Assembly (NCBI RefSeq): GCF_004216895.1
Contig: NZ_SGXE01000001.1
Coordinates: 1,470,208-1,534,207 of the forward strand
Reading direction: 5' to 3'
Origin: Aquimarina brevivitae
GTDB lineage: Bacteria; Bacteroidota; Bacteroidia; Flavobacteriales; Flavobacteriaceae
Length of the DNA: 64,000 nucleotides
Each line of letters begins with the position of its first letter. Positions within the stretch are counted from its first letter, which is position 1. Positions 43,748 to 50,982 of this stretch are shown piece by piece. The position numbers and the translations under genes are program-made. The notes beneath the pieces were generated by a model, which was not told where the DNA came from, did not search any database, and saw nothing but the letters and a program-made list of their open reading frames with translations.

Positions 43748-44080
43748 TATATGGAACTAATGGCTTCAGCGCAGCTCTTTTTTGCACAAAACAAACTTTT
43801 TTCATCAACTATAAGTGATTAGAGTAGCTCCCGTTTTCCTGATAAGAATTACAATATATAGCAGGTATAATCTTCAAAACGAAATCGCTTGTACTATATA
43901 AAATGCTTCTCTTAATGAGTATGCTATTATTCCTTTGTAAGGATTGTTATTTGGTTTATTACAAAGTAATAGTGTATATTTAACTCATCTTCACACATTT
44001 TCGCATACGCTCTAGGTGTATTTGCACAACAAACGGCTGTACACCATTTTATTAACAGAACCCATTAAAATCGAAAATGT
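43748..44080. other. 333-base gap with a possible gene remnant
   Basis: No intact gene. A short frame at 44012-44068 reads LGVFAQQTAVHHFINRTH then stop, like the end of a signal peptide followed by a truncated mature start. An eight-base inverted repeat CTTTGTAA/TTACAAAG lies near 43933-43966. Nothing else recognised. Confidence 0.45.
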
Positions 44081-44413
44081 ATGGAAAATCAAAACATTAG
44101 TCAAGAAGAAGCAGCCAACCAAGTTTACGAATACGCTGCCAATCTTTTAGTCAACCAGAAAAAAAGTACTGCCGAAACTAAAAGTGCACTTATTGCACAA
44201 GGTTTAGATGAGGAAAGTGCGACTGCAGTGGTAACGAATCTCAGCCAACAAATCAAAGATGCTAAAAAAGAAGGTGCTAATAAAGATATGCTCTGGGGAG
44301 CAGTTTGGTGTGTTGGTGGTATTATAGCTACAGTTGCGGATATTGGTTTTATATTCTGGGGTGCTATTGTTTTTGGTGCCATTCAATTTTTTAGAGGAGT
44401 TGCTAATTCCTAA
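44081..44413 (+). CDS. Small two-helix membrane protein
   Basis: 110 residues. Helical N-terminal half with a UBA-like pattern (TKSALIAQGLDEESATAVVTNL), then two hydrophobic segments at about 70-86 and 89-105 ending GAIVFGAIQFFRGV. Proteins with this C-terminus are common in Bacteroidota and uncharacterised. Single gene with ATG start. Confidence 0.7.
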   Translation: MENQNISQEEAANQVYEYAANLLVNQKKSTAETKSALIAQGLDEESATAVVTNLSQQIKDAKKEGANKDMLWGAVWCVGGIIATVADIGFIFWGAIVFGAIQFFRGVANS

Positions 44414-44506
44414 ATATTAGTATAAAAATAAAATGAGTCATTTTTAAGGCCTTTCTTTCAAAGTCCTGACAGATTTGTAAACAAGTATTTATTTCAAGTA
44501 ATCGTG

Positions 44507-44514
44507 TATATTTG
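44507..44514 (+). promoter_or_regulatory. Predicted -7 box (TATATTTG) for the 44555 gene
   Basis: Perfect TAnnTTTG match 40 bases before the ATG at 44555. Confidence 0.45.
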
Positions 44515-44554
44515 TGCCTTATTTTATAAAAAATTTAGTAATAGGATATAGTTA

Positions 44555-45187
44555 ATGAAAAAATTATACTTAGTAGGTCTTGGTTTATTAGTTTTCAATT
44601 TAGCATTAGCACAACAAAGAGGAGTCACAGATACGGGAGAAGAAGTGATCTTGTACGCTGACGGAACCTGGAAATATCAGAATAACCAAGAAGCAATTGA
44701 AAAAGAAATTCCAACAAATCCTGAGAAGTTCACAAAGGATGAAGCCTCTACTTTTTTATTAAAAAGTAGCAAGGTTAATGTAGGATTTTACCTAAACCCA
44801 AAACTGTGGTCATTTCAAAAAGCTGTTGAAAATCCTGAAGCTGAATTTGAATTTCAGTTAAAGGATGAAGATTTATATGGAATGATTTTATCTGAGAAGG
44901 TGGAAATTCCTTTAGAGACTTTAAAGTTTATTGCCTTGGAGAATAGTCGTTCAGTAGCACCAGATGTTAGTGTGGTCAAAGAAGAATATAGAAATGTTAA
45001 TGGTTTGAAGGTACTTTTGTTACAATTAAACGGAACAATGCAAGGAATTAAATTTACTTACTATGGATATTATTTTTCCAGTAGCAATGGAACTATTCAA
45101 TTCATCACGTATACTTCGCAAAATTTAATGGAAACATATAAATCAGCCTGTGAAAAATTGTTGAATGGATTGGTGGAATTGAATTAA
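44555..45187 (+). CDS. Secreted protein of unknown function
   Basis: 210 residues: signal peptide 1-19 (ends LALAQ), then a short N-terminal motif seen in many Bacteroidota exported proteins, GEEVILYADGTWKYQN (a one-strand hairpin), followed by a soluble alpha/beta domain (about 60-210) with GFYLNPKLWSFQKAV, LKVLLLQLNGTMQGIKFTYY and a C-terminal helix, somewhat like PsbP/DcrB-type folds. No catalytic motif seen. Single gene. Confidence 0.75.
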   Translation: MKKLYLVGLGLLVFNLALAQQRGVTDTGEEVILYADGTWKYQNNQEAIEKEIPTNPEKFTKDEASTFLLKSSKVNVGFYLNPKLWSFQKAVENPEAEFEFQLKDEDLYGMILSEKVEIPLETLKFIALENSRSVAPDVSVVKEEYRNVNGLKVLLLQLNGTMQGIKFTYYGYYFSSSNGTIQFITYTSQNLMETYKSACEKLLNGLVELN

Positions 45188-45284
45188 TTAGTTATTTGCT
45201 TTATTTAGATGGTAAGTACCACTAAACTAGTGCACTTAACTTGTTTAAAGCTATCCATATTGAATACCCCTAACTCGAAACATT

Positions 45285-45941
45285 ATGAATGTTTACTTCA
45301 CTGGCTTCTTTTTGATTTTTAGTGCGCTATTGTATTCTCAACAGTTTAAAAGAATTAAAGCGAAGCAGGGAAAAGATGAAGATTATTTTCGTTATCAAGA
45401 TTATGCAGCTCCTGATAAACCTATAGGTGAACCAATTTTTTTAAAAGGTTGCAGCTGGTACTGCGGTGGTTCGGTACAAGTAATCAGCGCTTCTTCAGAA
45501 TTATCTGAAAATAAAGGAATTACCTATTCTGCAGCTAATGCCCACGATTTTGATAAAAATACAGCTTGGATCGAAGGTAAACCAGGTTATGGTGTTGGTG
45601 AGTTTATCGAATATCATTTTGATTTTAGAGACCTTCAAGATTATAAAGGAGGACTAGGGATTACCAAGATATTGCTGGCTAATGGATACAAAAAGAATAA
45701 ACAGGTTTGGGAGAATAACTCACGAATACAACAGTTGAAAATGTACGTAAATGGAGAACCTTACGCTGTTTTAAACTTAATTGATTCTTTTGAAATGCAA
45801 ACAATCGATATAGGCACAATAAAATTTCCTTCAAATAAAGAAACTATTTTGAAATTTGAGATTACTAAAGTATACGAAGGCAAAAGATATAAAGACACAG
45901 CAATCAGTCTATTAATGTTTGACGGAATTGGTGTACATTAA
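45285..45941 (+). CDS. Secreted protein with NADase-type glycan-binding domain
   Basis: 218 residues with a signal peptide ending LYSQQ (about 19). The mature part resembles the glycan-binding (translocation) domain of streptococcal NAD glycohydrolase, also found alone in many bacteria: FLKGCSWYCGGSVQV with two Cys likely to form a disulfide, SAANAHDFDKNTAWIEG, GVGEFIEYHFDF, and the end AISLLMFDGIGVH. It has a discoidin-like jelly-roll fold in the family. No NADase catalytic domain is present. Ligand unknown; carbohydrate binding is inferred from the family. Followed by a terminator. Confidence 0.8.
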   Translation: MNVYFTGFFLIFSALLYSQQFKRIKAKQGKDEDYFRYQDYAAPDKPIGEPIFLKGCSWYCGGSVQVISASSELSENKGITYSAANAHDFDKNTAWIEGKPGYGVGEFIEYHFDFRDLQDYKGGLGITKILLANGYKKNKQVWENNSRIQQLKMYVNGEPYAVLNLIDSFEMQTIDIGTIKFPSNKETILKFEITKVYEGKRYKDTAISLLMFDGIGVH

Positions 45942-46020
45942 AAATTTGGATACTCCAATTAAATTTTAATTGATAGCCGGTTGGACAAACCTATACCTTT
46001 ATCATTACGCTGTAAAAAAC

Positions 46021-46049
46021 AAAAAAGCACCTCCAAGAGGTGCTTTTTT
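46021..46049. terminator. Bidirectional terminator between convergent genes
   Basis: AAAAAAGCACCTC (46021-46033), loop CAA, GAGGTGCTTTTTT (46037-46049): perfect 13-base arms with A and T runs, serving the gene ending at 45941 and the minus-strand gene ending at 46067. Confidence 0.93.
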
Positions 46050-46066
46050 AAAGCAGTGGTGTACTC

Positions 46067-46627
46067 CTAAAATTTGTATCCTAAAGATAGTTGAAACACA
46101 TTGTTTCTTACATCAGGATCTTCTATTACGGTAGATATTCCGTGATTATATCTTACTTGGGCAAATAAATGATTTGTAATATCATAAGCAAATCCTATGT
46201 TTACTCCAAAATCGAAACTTGATGCCTCTGTATCATCATCACCCGGTATGTCTCTATCAAGAGATTTAATGCGATCCTTGGCTAAGAAGTTAAATTGTGG
46301 TCCTGCTTCTACACTTAGCTTTTCATATAAATAATACTTAGCGAGTAAAGGAAAAGACATATATTCTAATTCAATTTTATAGGTGTCTTGTACTTCAGAG
46401 CCTTGTCTAGAAAATAATAATTCGGGTTGAACTGAAAATTTATCACTTATTTTAAATTCTGTTACGATACCGGCGTGGACTGTGAATAAATTATTTCTGT
46501 CGGCATCTCCACCGCTAAGGTTGGCCACATTAAGCCCAAATTTTACCCCAAAATCTACCTCTTGTGCATTAGCGGACTGTGTTAGTCCTAAGACTGTAAT
46601 GATTACTACTAATAAAAGTTTTTTCAT
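46067..46627 (-). CDS. Outer-membrane beta-barrel protein (PorT/OMP_b-brl-like)
   Basis: 186 residues: signal peptide 1-21 (ends SANAQ), then alternating strands typical of the small outer-membrane beta-barrel domain of Bacteroidota: FGVKFGLNVANLSGGD, FTVHAGIVTEFKISDKFSVQPELLFSRQGSE, YMSFPLLAKYYLYEKLSVEAGPQFNFL, and the closing NVFQLSLGYKF, ending in Phe as barrels often do. No enzymatic motif. It probably has eight strands. Role unknown (adhesion, stress or structural). Confidence 0.88.
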   Translation of the reverse strand: MKKLLLVVIITVLGLTQSANAQEVDFGVKFGLNVANLSGGDADRNNLFTVHAGIVTEFKISDKFSVQPELLFSRQGSEVQDTYKIELEYMSFPLLAKYYLYEKLSVEAGPQFNFLAKDRIKSLDRDIPGDDDTEASSFDFGVNIGFAYDITNHLFAQVRYNHGISTVIEDPDVRNNVFQLSLGYKF

Positions 46628-46927
46628 ACGTGAAATGATTTAGTTTTTAAAATGAGCTAACACCAAATCCATAAAACGTGCCAAAATTTGAAGCTTTACT
46701 GTTACAAATAAGAATAGGGCTGTTTTTCAGTAAATTATCTAAAGCAATTTTTTTACGTATTTATCGTAATATTGAGCGCTTACGAATTTTTGCCATCTTT
46801 TAGTCAAAACTTAGCTTTCCCGTCAGCGAGTGAGAGAAATCACTGATTTGGCTAAGCAACTCTTAGGTGTGTTAGCTTTGTATAATTATTCTTTACTTTT
46901 GAACCATACAAAAAGCAAGTTAACCTA
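46628..46927. other. 300-base divergent spacer before the LytTR gene
   Basis: Non-coding. Holds a nested inverted repeat CTTAGC...GCTAAG (46810-46815, 46851-46856) around AGTGA/TCACT (46829-46833, 46840-46844), and two -7-like boxes, TAGCTTTG (46873-46880) and TACTTTTG (46894-46901), 27 bases before the ATG. Confidence 0.55.
46894..46901 (+). promoter_or_regulatory. Predicted -7 box (TACTTTTG) of the LytTR gene
   Basis: Perfect TAnnTTTG match 26 bases before the ATG at 46928; a second match TAGCTTTG lies at 46873-46880. Confidence 0.45.
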
Positions 46928-47764
46928 ATGGGTACGAAACCATCAACCAGAAACATATTTAAAAAAATAGGGGAGGTCATTACCAGTGATACGGCACGCC
47001 GGTGGATTCAAAAAGCCTTGATCTTGGTACTGTTCTCTTTAGTGGTCAATCACTTAGCCCATCGCGATAGCTTTCCGGATGGTGAATCCTATCGCTTTCC
47101 CGTAGAGGGGTTTGTATCTTCCATTGTCTTATGTATTGTAATTGGGTTTATTACATATTTTAATTTTAAAAGGTACCAGAACAAGTATTTTTTCAAAAAG
47201 GTGGAAGCAGCAACCATTATCAAGTTTATGGCTTCCACACTGGGGTATATTGTTGTTTTCTATATTCCAGTAAATCTTCTATTAAATGTAATTGTCGGTG
47301 CGGAGACAGAGTTTTATTATATAGTCATAGGTTTACTGATTACGCTGTTAGTAAGTTTTATTTTTATAGGATTGTGGTATGCGCAAGATATTTACGATTT
47401 ATATCAATCGTCGATCAAAGACGCGGAACTCACTATAGCAAGTGGTGCCAAAATGACTAAGCTTACTTATGAAGATATCGCCTGCTTTTATAGCGAGAAC
47501 AAAATTGTATACACGGTTCAAAATGATGGTGCCACCCTCACCACTGATTTCACCCTAAATGAGCTTGAAGAAACCATAAACGATCAATTATTTTTTAGAG
47601 CCAATCGACAAATGATCATTCACAAAGATGCTGTTGACCAAATCGAAAAAATAGAAAATGGTAAGTTACGCATTCGATTAAAAGCCTCACTTCATAATGA
47701 TGCCATCGGGCAAATCACTATCAGTCGATACAAGCGAAAAGTATTTATGGATTGGTATACCTAA
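46928..47764 (+). CDS. Membrane-bound LytTR transcriptional regulator
   Basis: 278 residues. Four membrane helices (about 28-43, 60-79, 98-120, 129-151), then a cytoplasmic LytTR DNA-binding domain (about 175-278): MTKLTYEDIACFYSENKIVY, FTLNELEETINDQLFFRANRQ, MIIHKDAVDQIEKIENGKLR, TISRYKRKVFMDW. LytTR domains bind direct repeats upstream of target genes. Having no receiver domain, it would sense through the membrane part. It is 125 bases upstream of a CPBP protease gene, so that gene may be its target or partner (inference). The N-terminal domain is not a family I can name. Confidence 0.88.
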   Translation: MGTKPSTRNIFKKIGEVITSDTARRWIQKALILVLFSLVVNHLAHRDSFPDGESYRFPVEGFVSSIVLCIVIGFITYFNFKRYQNKYFFKKVEAATIIKFMASTLGYIVVFYIPVNLLLNVIVGAETEFYYIVIGLLITLLVSFIFIGLWYAQDIYDLYQSSIKDAELTIASGAKMTKLTYEDIACFYSENKIVYTVQNDGATLTTDFTLNELEETINDQLFFRANRQMIIHKDAVDQIEKIENGKLRIRLKASLHNDAIGQITISRYKRKVFMDWYT

Positions 47765-47889
47765 AATAGGATTAAAAAGCAGCGACCATTCAGTTATAAC
47801 TTTAACACCATTCAGTAAAAAGCTACGTATTTAAAGGAGTTTTCAAAGGTTTTGTTCATTAATTCGCTTATCAATTAAAATCAAAAACA

Positions 47890-48552
47890 ATGAAAACGAT
47901 TACTTTAAAAAGTCTACTAATTCCAGTATGTACTACTGCTATGATCTGTTTGATATGGTTTGGACCGATCCATATCAGTTATATAGAAAATATCATCATT
48001 GCAATACTTATTATGATTGCCAATTATATAGAATATAAAGGAAAGGCATTTGAAGCACTCGGGTTGCAACGGGATAAATTTACCATTACAAATATCTTTG
48101 TAGTTGCGCCCTTAGTCGCTCTAGGGCTCTTTGCGTGTTATGTTTTTCTCATCGTACCCGGTATTACAGCTCTAACAGGAGTGCCTATCGATTACTCGAG
48201 TTTTGCACAGTTAGAAGGAAATTTGCGCGCATGTTTGATTGCTTTGGGGGTGGTGTGGCTTACCGCCGGTTTTGGAGAAGAAATTATCTTTCGTGGATAT
48301 TTTATGCGCCAGTTGATAAAGTTTTTTGGTGAAAGCACAGTAAGCATAGTGCTGAATATTATACTATTGGCTTGCTTTTTTGGTTTTATGCATAGCTATC
48401 AAGGTATTACCGGGCAATGGGTTGCCGGGATTATCGGAGGGCTCTTAGCGCTGTTATTCTATTTGCGTAAATACGATTTGTGGTTTGTGATCGCGGTGCA
48501 TGGATTTTTTGACACTTTTGCCTTAGTTTGTATTTATTTGGGCCTAGCATAA
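47890..48552 (+). CDS. CPBP family intramembrane glutamic protease
   Basis: 220 residues with six or more membrane helices. The Rce1/CPBP motifs are complete: GEEIIFRGYFMRQL (Glu130, Glu131, Arg135), CFFGFMHSYQG with His168, and VIAVHGFFDTF. Enzymes of this family cleave prenylated or other membrane peptides; bacterial members often process or give immunity to peptide bacteriocins. Substrate unknown. Same direction as the LytTR gene; LytTR regulator plus CPBP protein is a pairing known from bacteriocin loci, but no bacteriocin-like leader peptide was found here. Confidence 0.92.
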   Translation: MKTITLKSLLIPVCTTAMICLIWFGPIHISYIENIIIAILIMIANYIEYKGKAFEALGLQRDKFTITNIFVVAPLVALGLFACYVFLIVPGITALTGVPIDYSSFAQLEGNLRACLIALGVVWLTAGFGEEIIFRGYFMRQLIKFFGESTVSIVLNIILLACFFGFMHSYQGITGQWVAGIIGGLLALLFYLRKYDLWFVIAVHGFFDTFALVCIYLGLA

Positions 48553-48720
48553 TGCTATACTAAGATAATTTGACAAAGGATTTAGCATGAACTCAGGATG
48601 TTTTTATGTATTCTTACAGTACAACAAGTACTTGATGGTTTTTAAAAAATAAAAGTTTTGTAGTAGTAGAGCTAAGCGATATCTATACAGATTCATATAT
48701 TGCTATGGTATACTAATTAA

Positions 48721-49434
48721 TTGGACCTTGTGAAACAGGAAGTTATACATACAAAAAGACCTAAAATAATACTACAGGTATTCCATAATTACTTTTTGTA
48801 CCATAAGAATATGAAATCCTATGAAGATCGAAAGGGATTAACAAAATGGAAGCAAGAAATCCATTCAAAATCAGCATTCTTAGAAAATGGGAGGCTAACT
48901 TTGGCAAAATCAGAGTATAACTCAGACTTTGATCTTGCCAATTTGATCATCCTAAATGACTATAACAATGATGCTGAAGTAAATGAACTTAACTTACAGC
49001 AACTAAACCATAGGAATAGTGCAATGAATTGTAAAGTAAGAAACGAAGTACAAAATCGGATTGATTTAAAACGCGTACACTATTTGACTTTAGCTAAAAC
49101 TCCAAAAAAGTTTGAGATTTTTCAACTGAAGAAAGTTAAAGAGCAAATAGAATTGCATCTGCTATATGACTATTATGAAATTGGAGCGCCTAAAAGAGAT
49201 AATTTCAAAATTTGCAATCTAGAAATCAACCAACCCATAGCAATTAAAATAAATGGAAAACTTGACCACTCTTTGTCCAGTGGTCGAGAACGGTCTTATA
49301 AAGAACATAGCTATATCTTTCACCTACTTGGCTATGCGAATACGTTTTCGTGGGTTCGAGAACCATTTGAGGGTGATGTAAAATCCATACCCGAACCCAT
49401 CAAAACGGTAGATTTGATGAAAGAATTGTATTAA
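48721..49434 (+). CDS. Hypothetical protein, non-ATG start
   Basis: Up to 237 residues, basic and polar, no signal peptide or membrane span. Unrecognised. Patches: LTKWKQEIHSKSAFLENGRLTL, FDLANLIILNDYNND, KIQPIAIKING-like NQPIAIKINGKLDHSLSSGRE and a C-terminal helix TVDLMKELY. An in-frame TAA lies just before 48721, and the only starts near the beginning are TTG 48721 or GTG 48730; the first ATG is codon 31. Either it has a rare start or the 5' end is damaged. It is flanked by long non-coding gaps. Confidence 0.6.
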   Translation: MDLVKQEVIHTKRPKIILQVFHNYFLYHKNMKSYEDRKGLTKWKQEIHSKSAFLENGRLTLAKSEYNSDFDLANLIILNDYNNDAEVNELNLQQLNHRNSAMNCKVRNEVQNRIDLKRVHYLTLAKTPKKFEIFQLKKVKEQIELHLLYDYYEIGAPKRDNFKICNLEINQPIAIKINGKLDHSLSSGRERSYKEHSYIFHLLGYANTFSWVREPFEGDVKSIPEPIKTVDLMKELY

Positions 49435-50051
49435 AATACGCTAGTTGCTTTACCAATAGTATATAGCATGAATGCTGGTTTTGGAAAGTTCAGTATCCGT
49501 TCCATAATTGGTTGTAGCATTACTACTTAGATATGGAAGTCTTATTTTTAAGGCGTTAGTGCAATTCCGTTTATATTTTCAAACTTCAAAAAACAAGTAA
49601 GATAGCCCTGCAAATTATGTTCAAGTCTTTGGTATTTTCGGAAAACGAATAGTTTTGTACAATTAAATAGCAACCTTTAGGAATAGGTGTGTTTATCTTT
49701 GGTTGGCTCGCCTATGCTGCTTTTGCTATTGGTAAAACCGGTACTCAAAAGAAGTAGCTTCGCTTATTTTTTAATTGAGGATTTTAGAACTCCACTACAG
49801 CTACTGTGTAAAATACTAAAATCATATATCTTGAAATGATTATTTTGTCATTTCTCAAATCTTACTATTTTTATACAACAAGTGGGAAAAATTTGATATC
49901 TAGCTTCTTATAAAAGATCTTGAAAAAATAAGTTGGCTTCATTATTGATGATTCACATTAATAAGTTGGGTGCTTTAGTCCTCAACACCGATATGATTTG
50001 ATTTTTGTTTTACGTACGAATACAATAGGATATTCTTTAAATAATACTACT
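49435..50051. other. 617-base gap with a degenerate small gene
   Basis: No intact gene. At 49679-49757 a frame reads GIGVFIFGWLAYAAFAIG and then KTGTQKK before a stop; it has no start codon and an in-frame TAG just upstream, so it looks like the remnant of a small membrane protein. TAGTTTTG (49650-49657) precedes it. The rest is AT-rich with no structure I can support. Confidence 0.5.
49641..49700 (+). repeat. Possible third, diverged copy (C) of the dispersed repeat
   Basis: GAAAACGAATAGTTTTGTAC followed by AATTAAATAG and later GGTGTGTTTATCTTTGG resembles copies A and B in block order and spacing, but with more changes. Here the downstream part still looks protein-coding. Confidence 0.35.
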
Positions 50052-50831
50052 ATGGCAAAAAAGTTTTTACTGCTACTGTTTTTATATAGTATCATAACAC
50101 CGTTAACTGCACAGACTTCATCAGCCACGCCTAAAGAAAATAAATGGGTGTTGGTAATGGCCAAAGGAACGGGATATGATTTACAGCGTTGGAGAACCCG
50201 TTCTTATTTTCCTAAAGATGAAATTAAAGAAGGTTGGGATGATGGGTATCAGATTACTTCCTTAACACACGGTGCAGGTCAATGGGCATTAGTGATGTCT
50301 AAGACCAACAAATATGGTTTGCAACGCTGGAGAACCCGATCCTATTATCCCAAAGAAGAGATTCAGCAAGGCTGGGCTGATAATTTTGCAATCACTTCTT
50401 TACTATACGCAGACGGAACCTGGGCACTAGTAATGACTAAAAATACAGGCTATACCAGACAAATATGGAAAAGATCCACTGATTTTCCGCATGCACGTAT
50501 TGATCAGGGTTGGAGCGAAGGGTACAAAATTACCTCGTTGACACACGGGGATGGCAAATGGGTAATGGTGATGTCCAAAGGAACGGGATACACCAATCAA
50601 AGAACTAGAACATCCATAGAATTTCCTAGTACTGAAATCAAAACAGGATGGAATGAAGGTTACCAAATCACCTCCTTGAATTTTGTTAATGGATTTTGGT
50701 ACTTGATAATGTCCAAAGGAACTGGGTATTATCAAGAAATGTGGAGAACCCGTTTCAATTTTCCTAAAGACGAAATTAAAAAAGGATGGGATGATGATAA
50801 ATCCATCTCCTATATTTATTACGCTGAGTAG
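50052..50831 (+). CDS. Secreted protein of five exact 46-residue repeats (DUF7477-like)
   Basis: 259 residues from ATG 50052 (the frame extends 18 codons upstream without a signal-like start). Signal peptide 1-21 (ends LTAQ). The mature part is five tandem repeats with an exact 46-residue period: the first Trp of each is Trp32, 78, 124, 170 and 216. The unit begins W-x-L-V-M-S-K-G-T-G-Y, continues Q-x-W-R-T-R-S, then FPKDEIKxGW and GYQITSL. It resembles DUF7477 repeats of plant and bacterial proteins. Five units of about 46-47 residues are the plan of five-bladed beta-propeller lectins such as tachylectin-2, so a glycan-binding propeller is likely but inferred. The SGNH-MBOAT operon begins 151 bases on. 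Confidence 0.85.
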   Translation: MAKKFLLLLFLYSIITPLTAQTSSATPKENKWVLVMAKGTGYDLQRWRTRSYFPKDEIKEGWDDGYQITSLTHGAGQWALVMSKTNKYGLQRWRTRSYYPKEEIQQGWADNFAITSLLYADGTWALVMTKNTGYTRQIWKRSTDFPHARIDQGWSEGYKITSLTHGDGKWVMVMSKGTGYTNQRTRTSIEFPSTEIKTGWNEGYQITSLNFVNGFWYLIMSKGTGYYQEMWRTRFNFPKDEIKKGWDDDKSISYIYYAE

Positions 50832-50936
50832 TAACTTTTACTAAGAAGTATCGAATAGAAGTTAGGTGATACTAATTCTTAAACCTAAAGACAGCTTGGT
50901 TTTTGCAATTAAAACCACTTATAATTTATATAAGTT

Positions 50937-50965
50937 TTGCTGTTCCTAAAATCTTGCTATTTTTA
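50937..50965 (+). promoter_or_regulatory. Predicted promoter of the SGNH-MBOAT operon
   Basis: TTG (50937-50939), 18 bases, TATTTTTA (50958-50965; last base differs from TAnnTTTG), 17 bases before the TTG start codon at 50983. Its position supports that start. Confidence 0.45.
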
Positions 50966-50982
50966 CAAAAAACCCCGGTTAC

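Noticed and set aside
43933-43966. Inverted repeat CTTTGTAA...TTACAAAG
   Set aside because: Eight-base arms with an 18-base loop in very AT-rich DNA; easily due to chance. Noted in the gap entry only.
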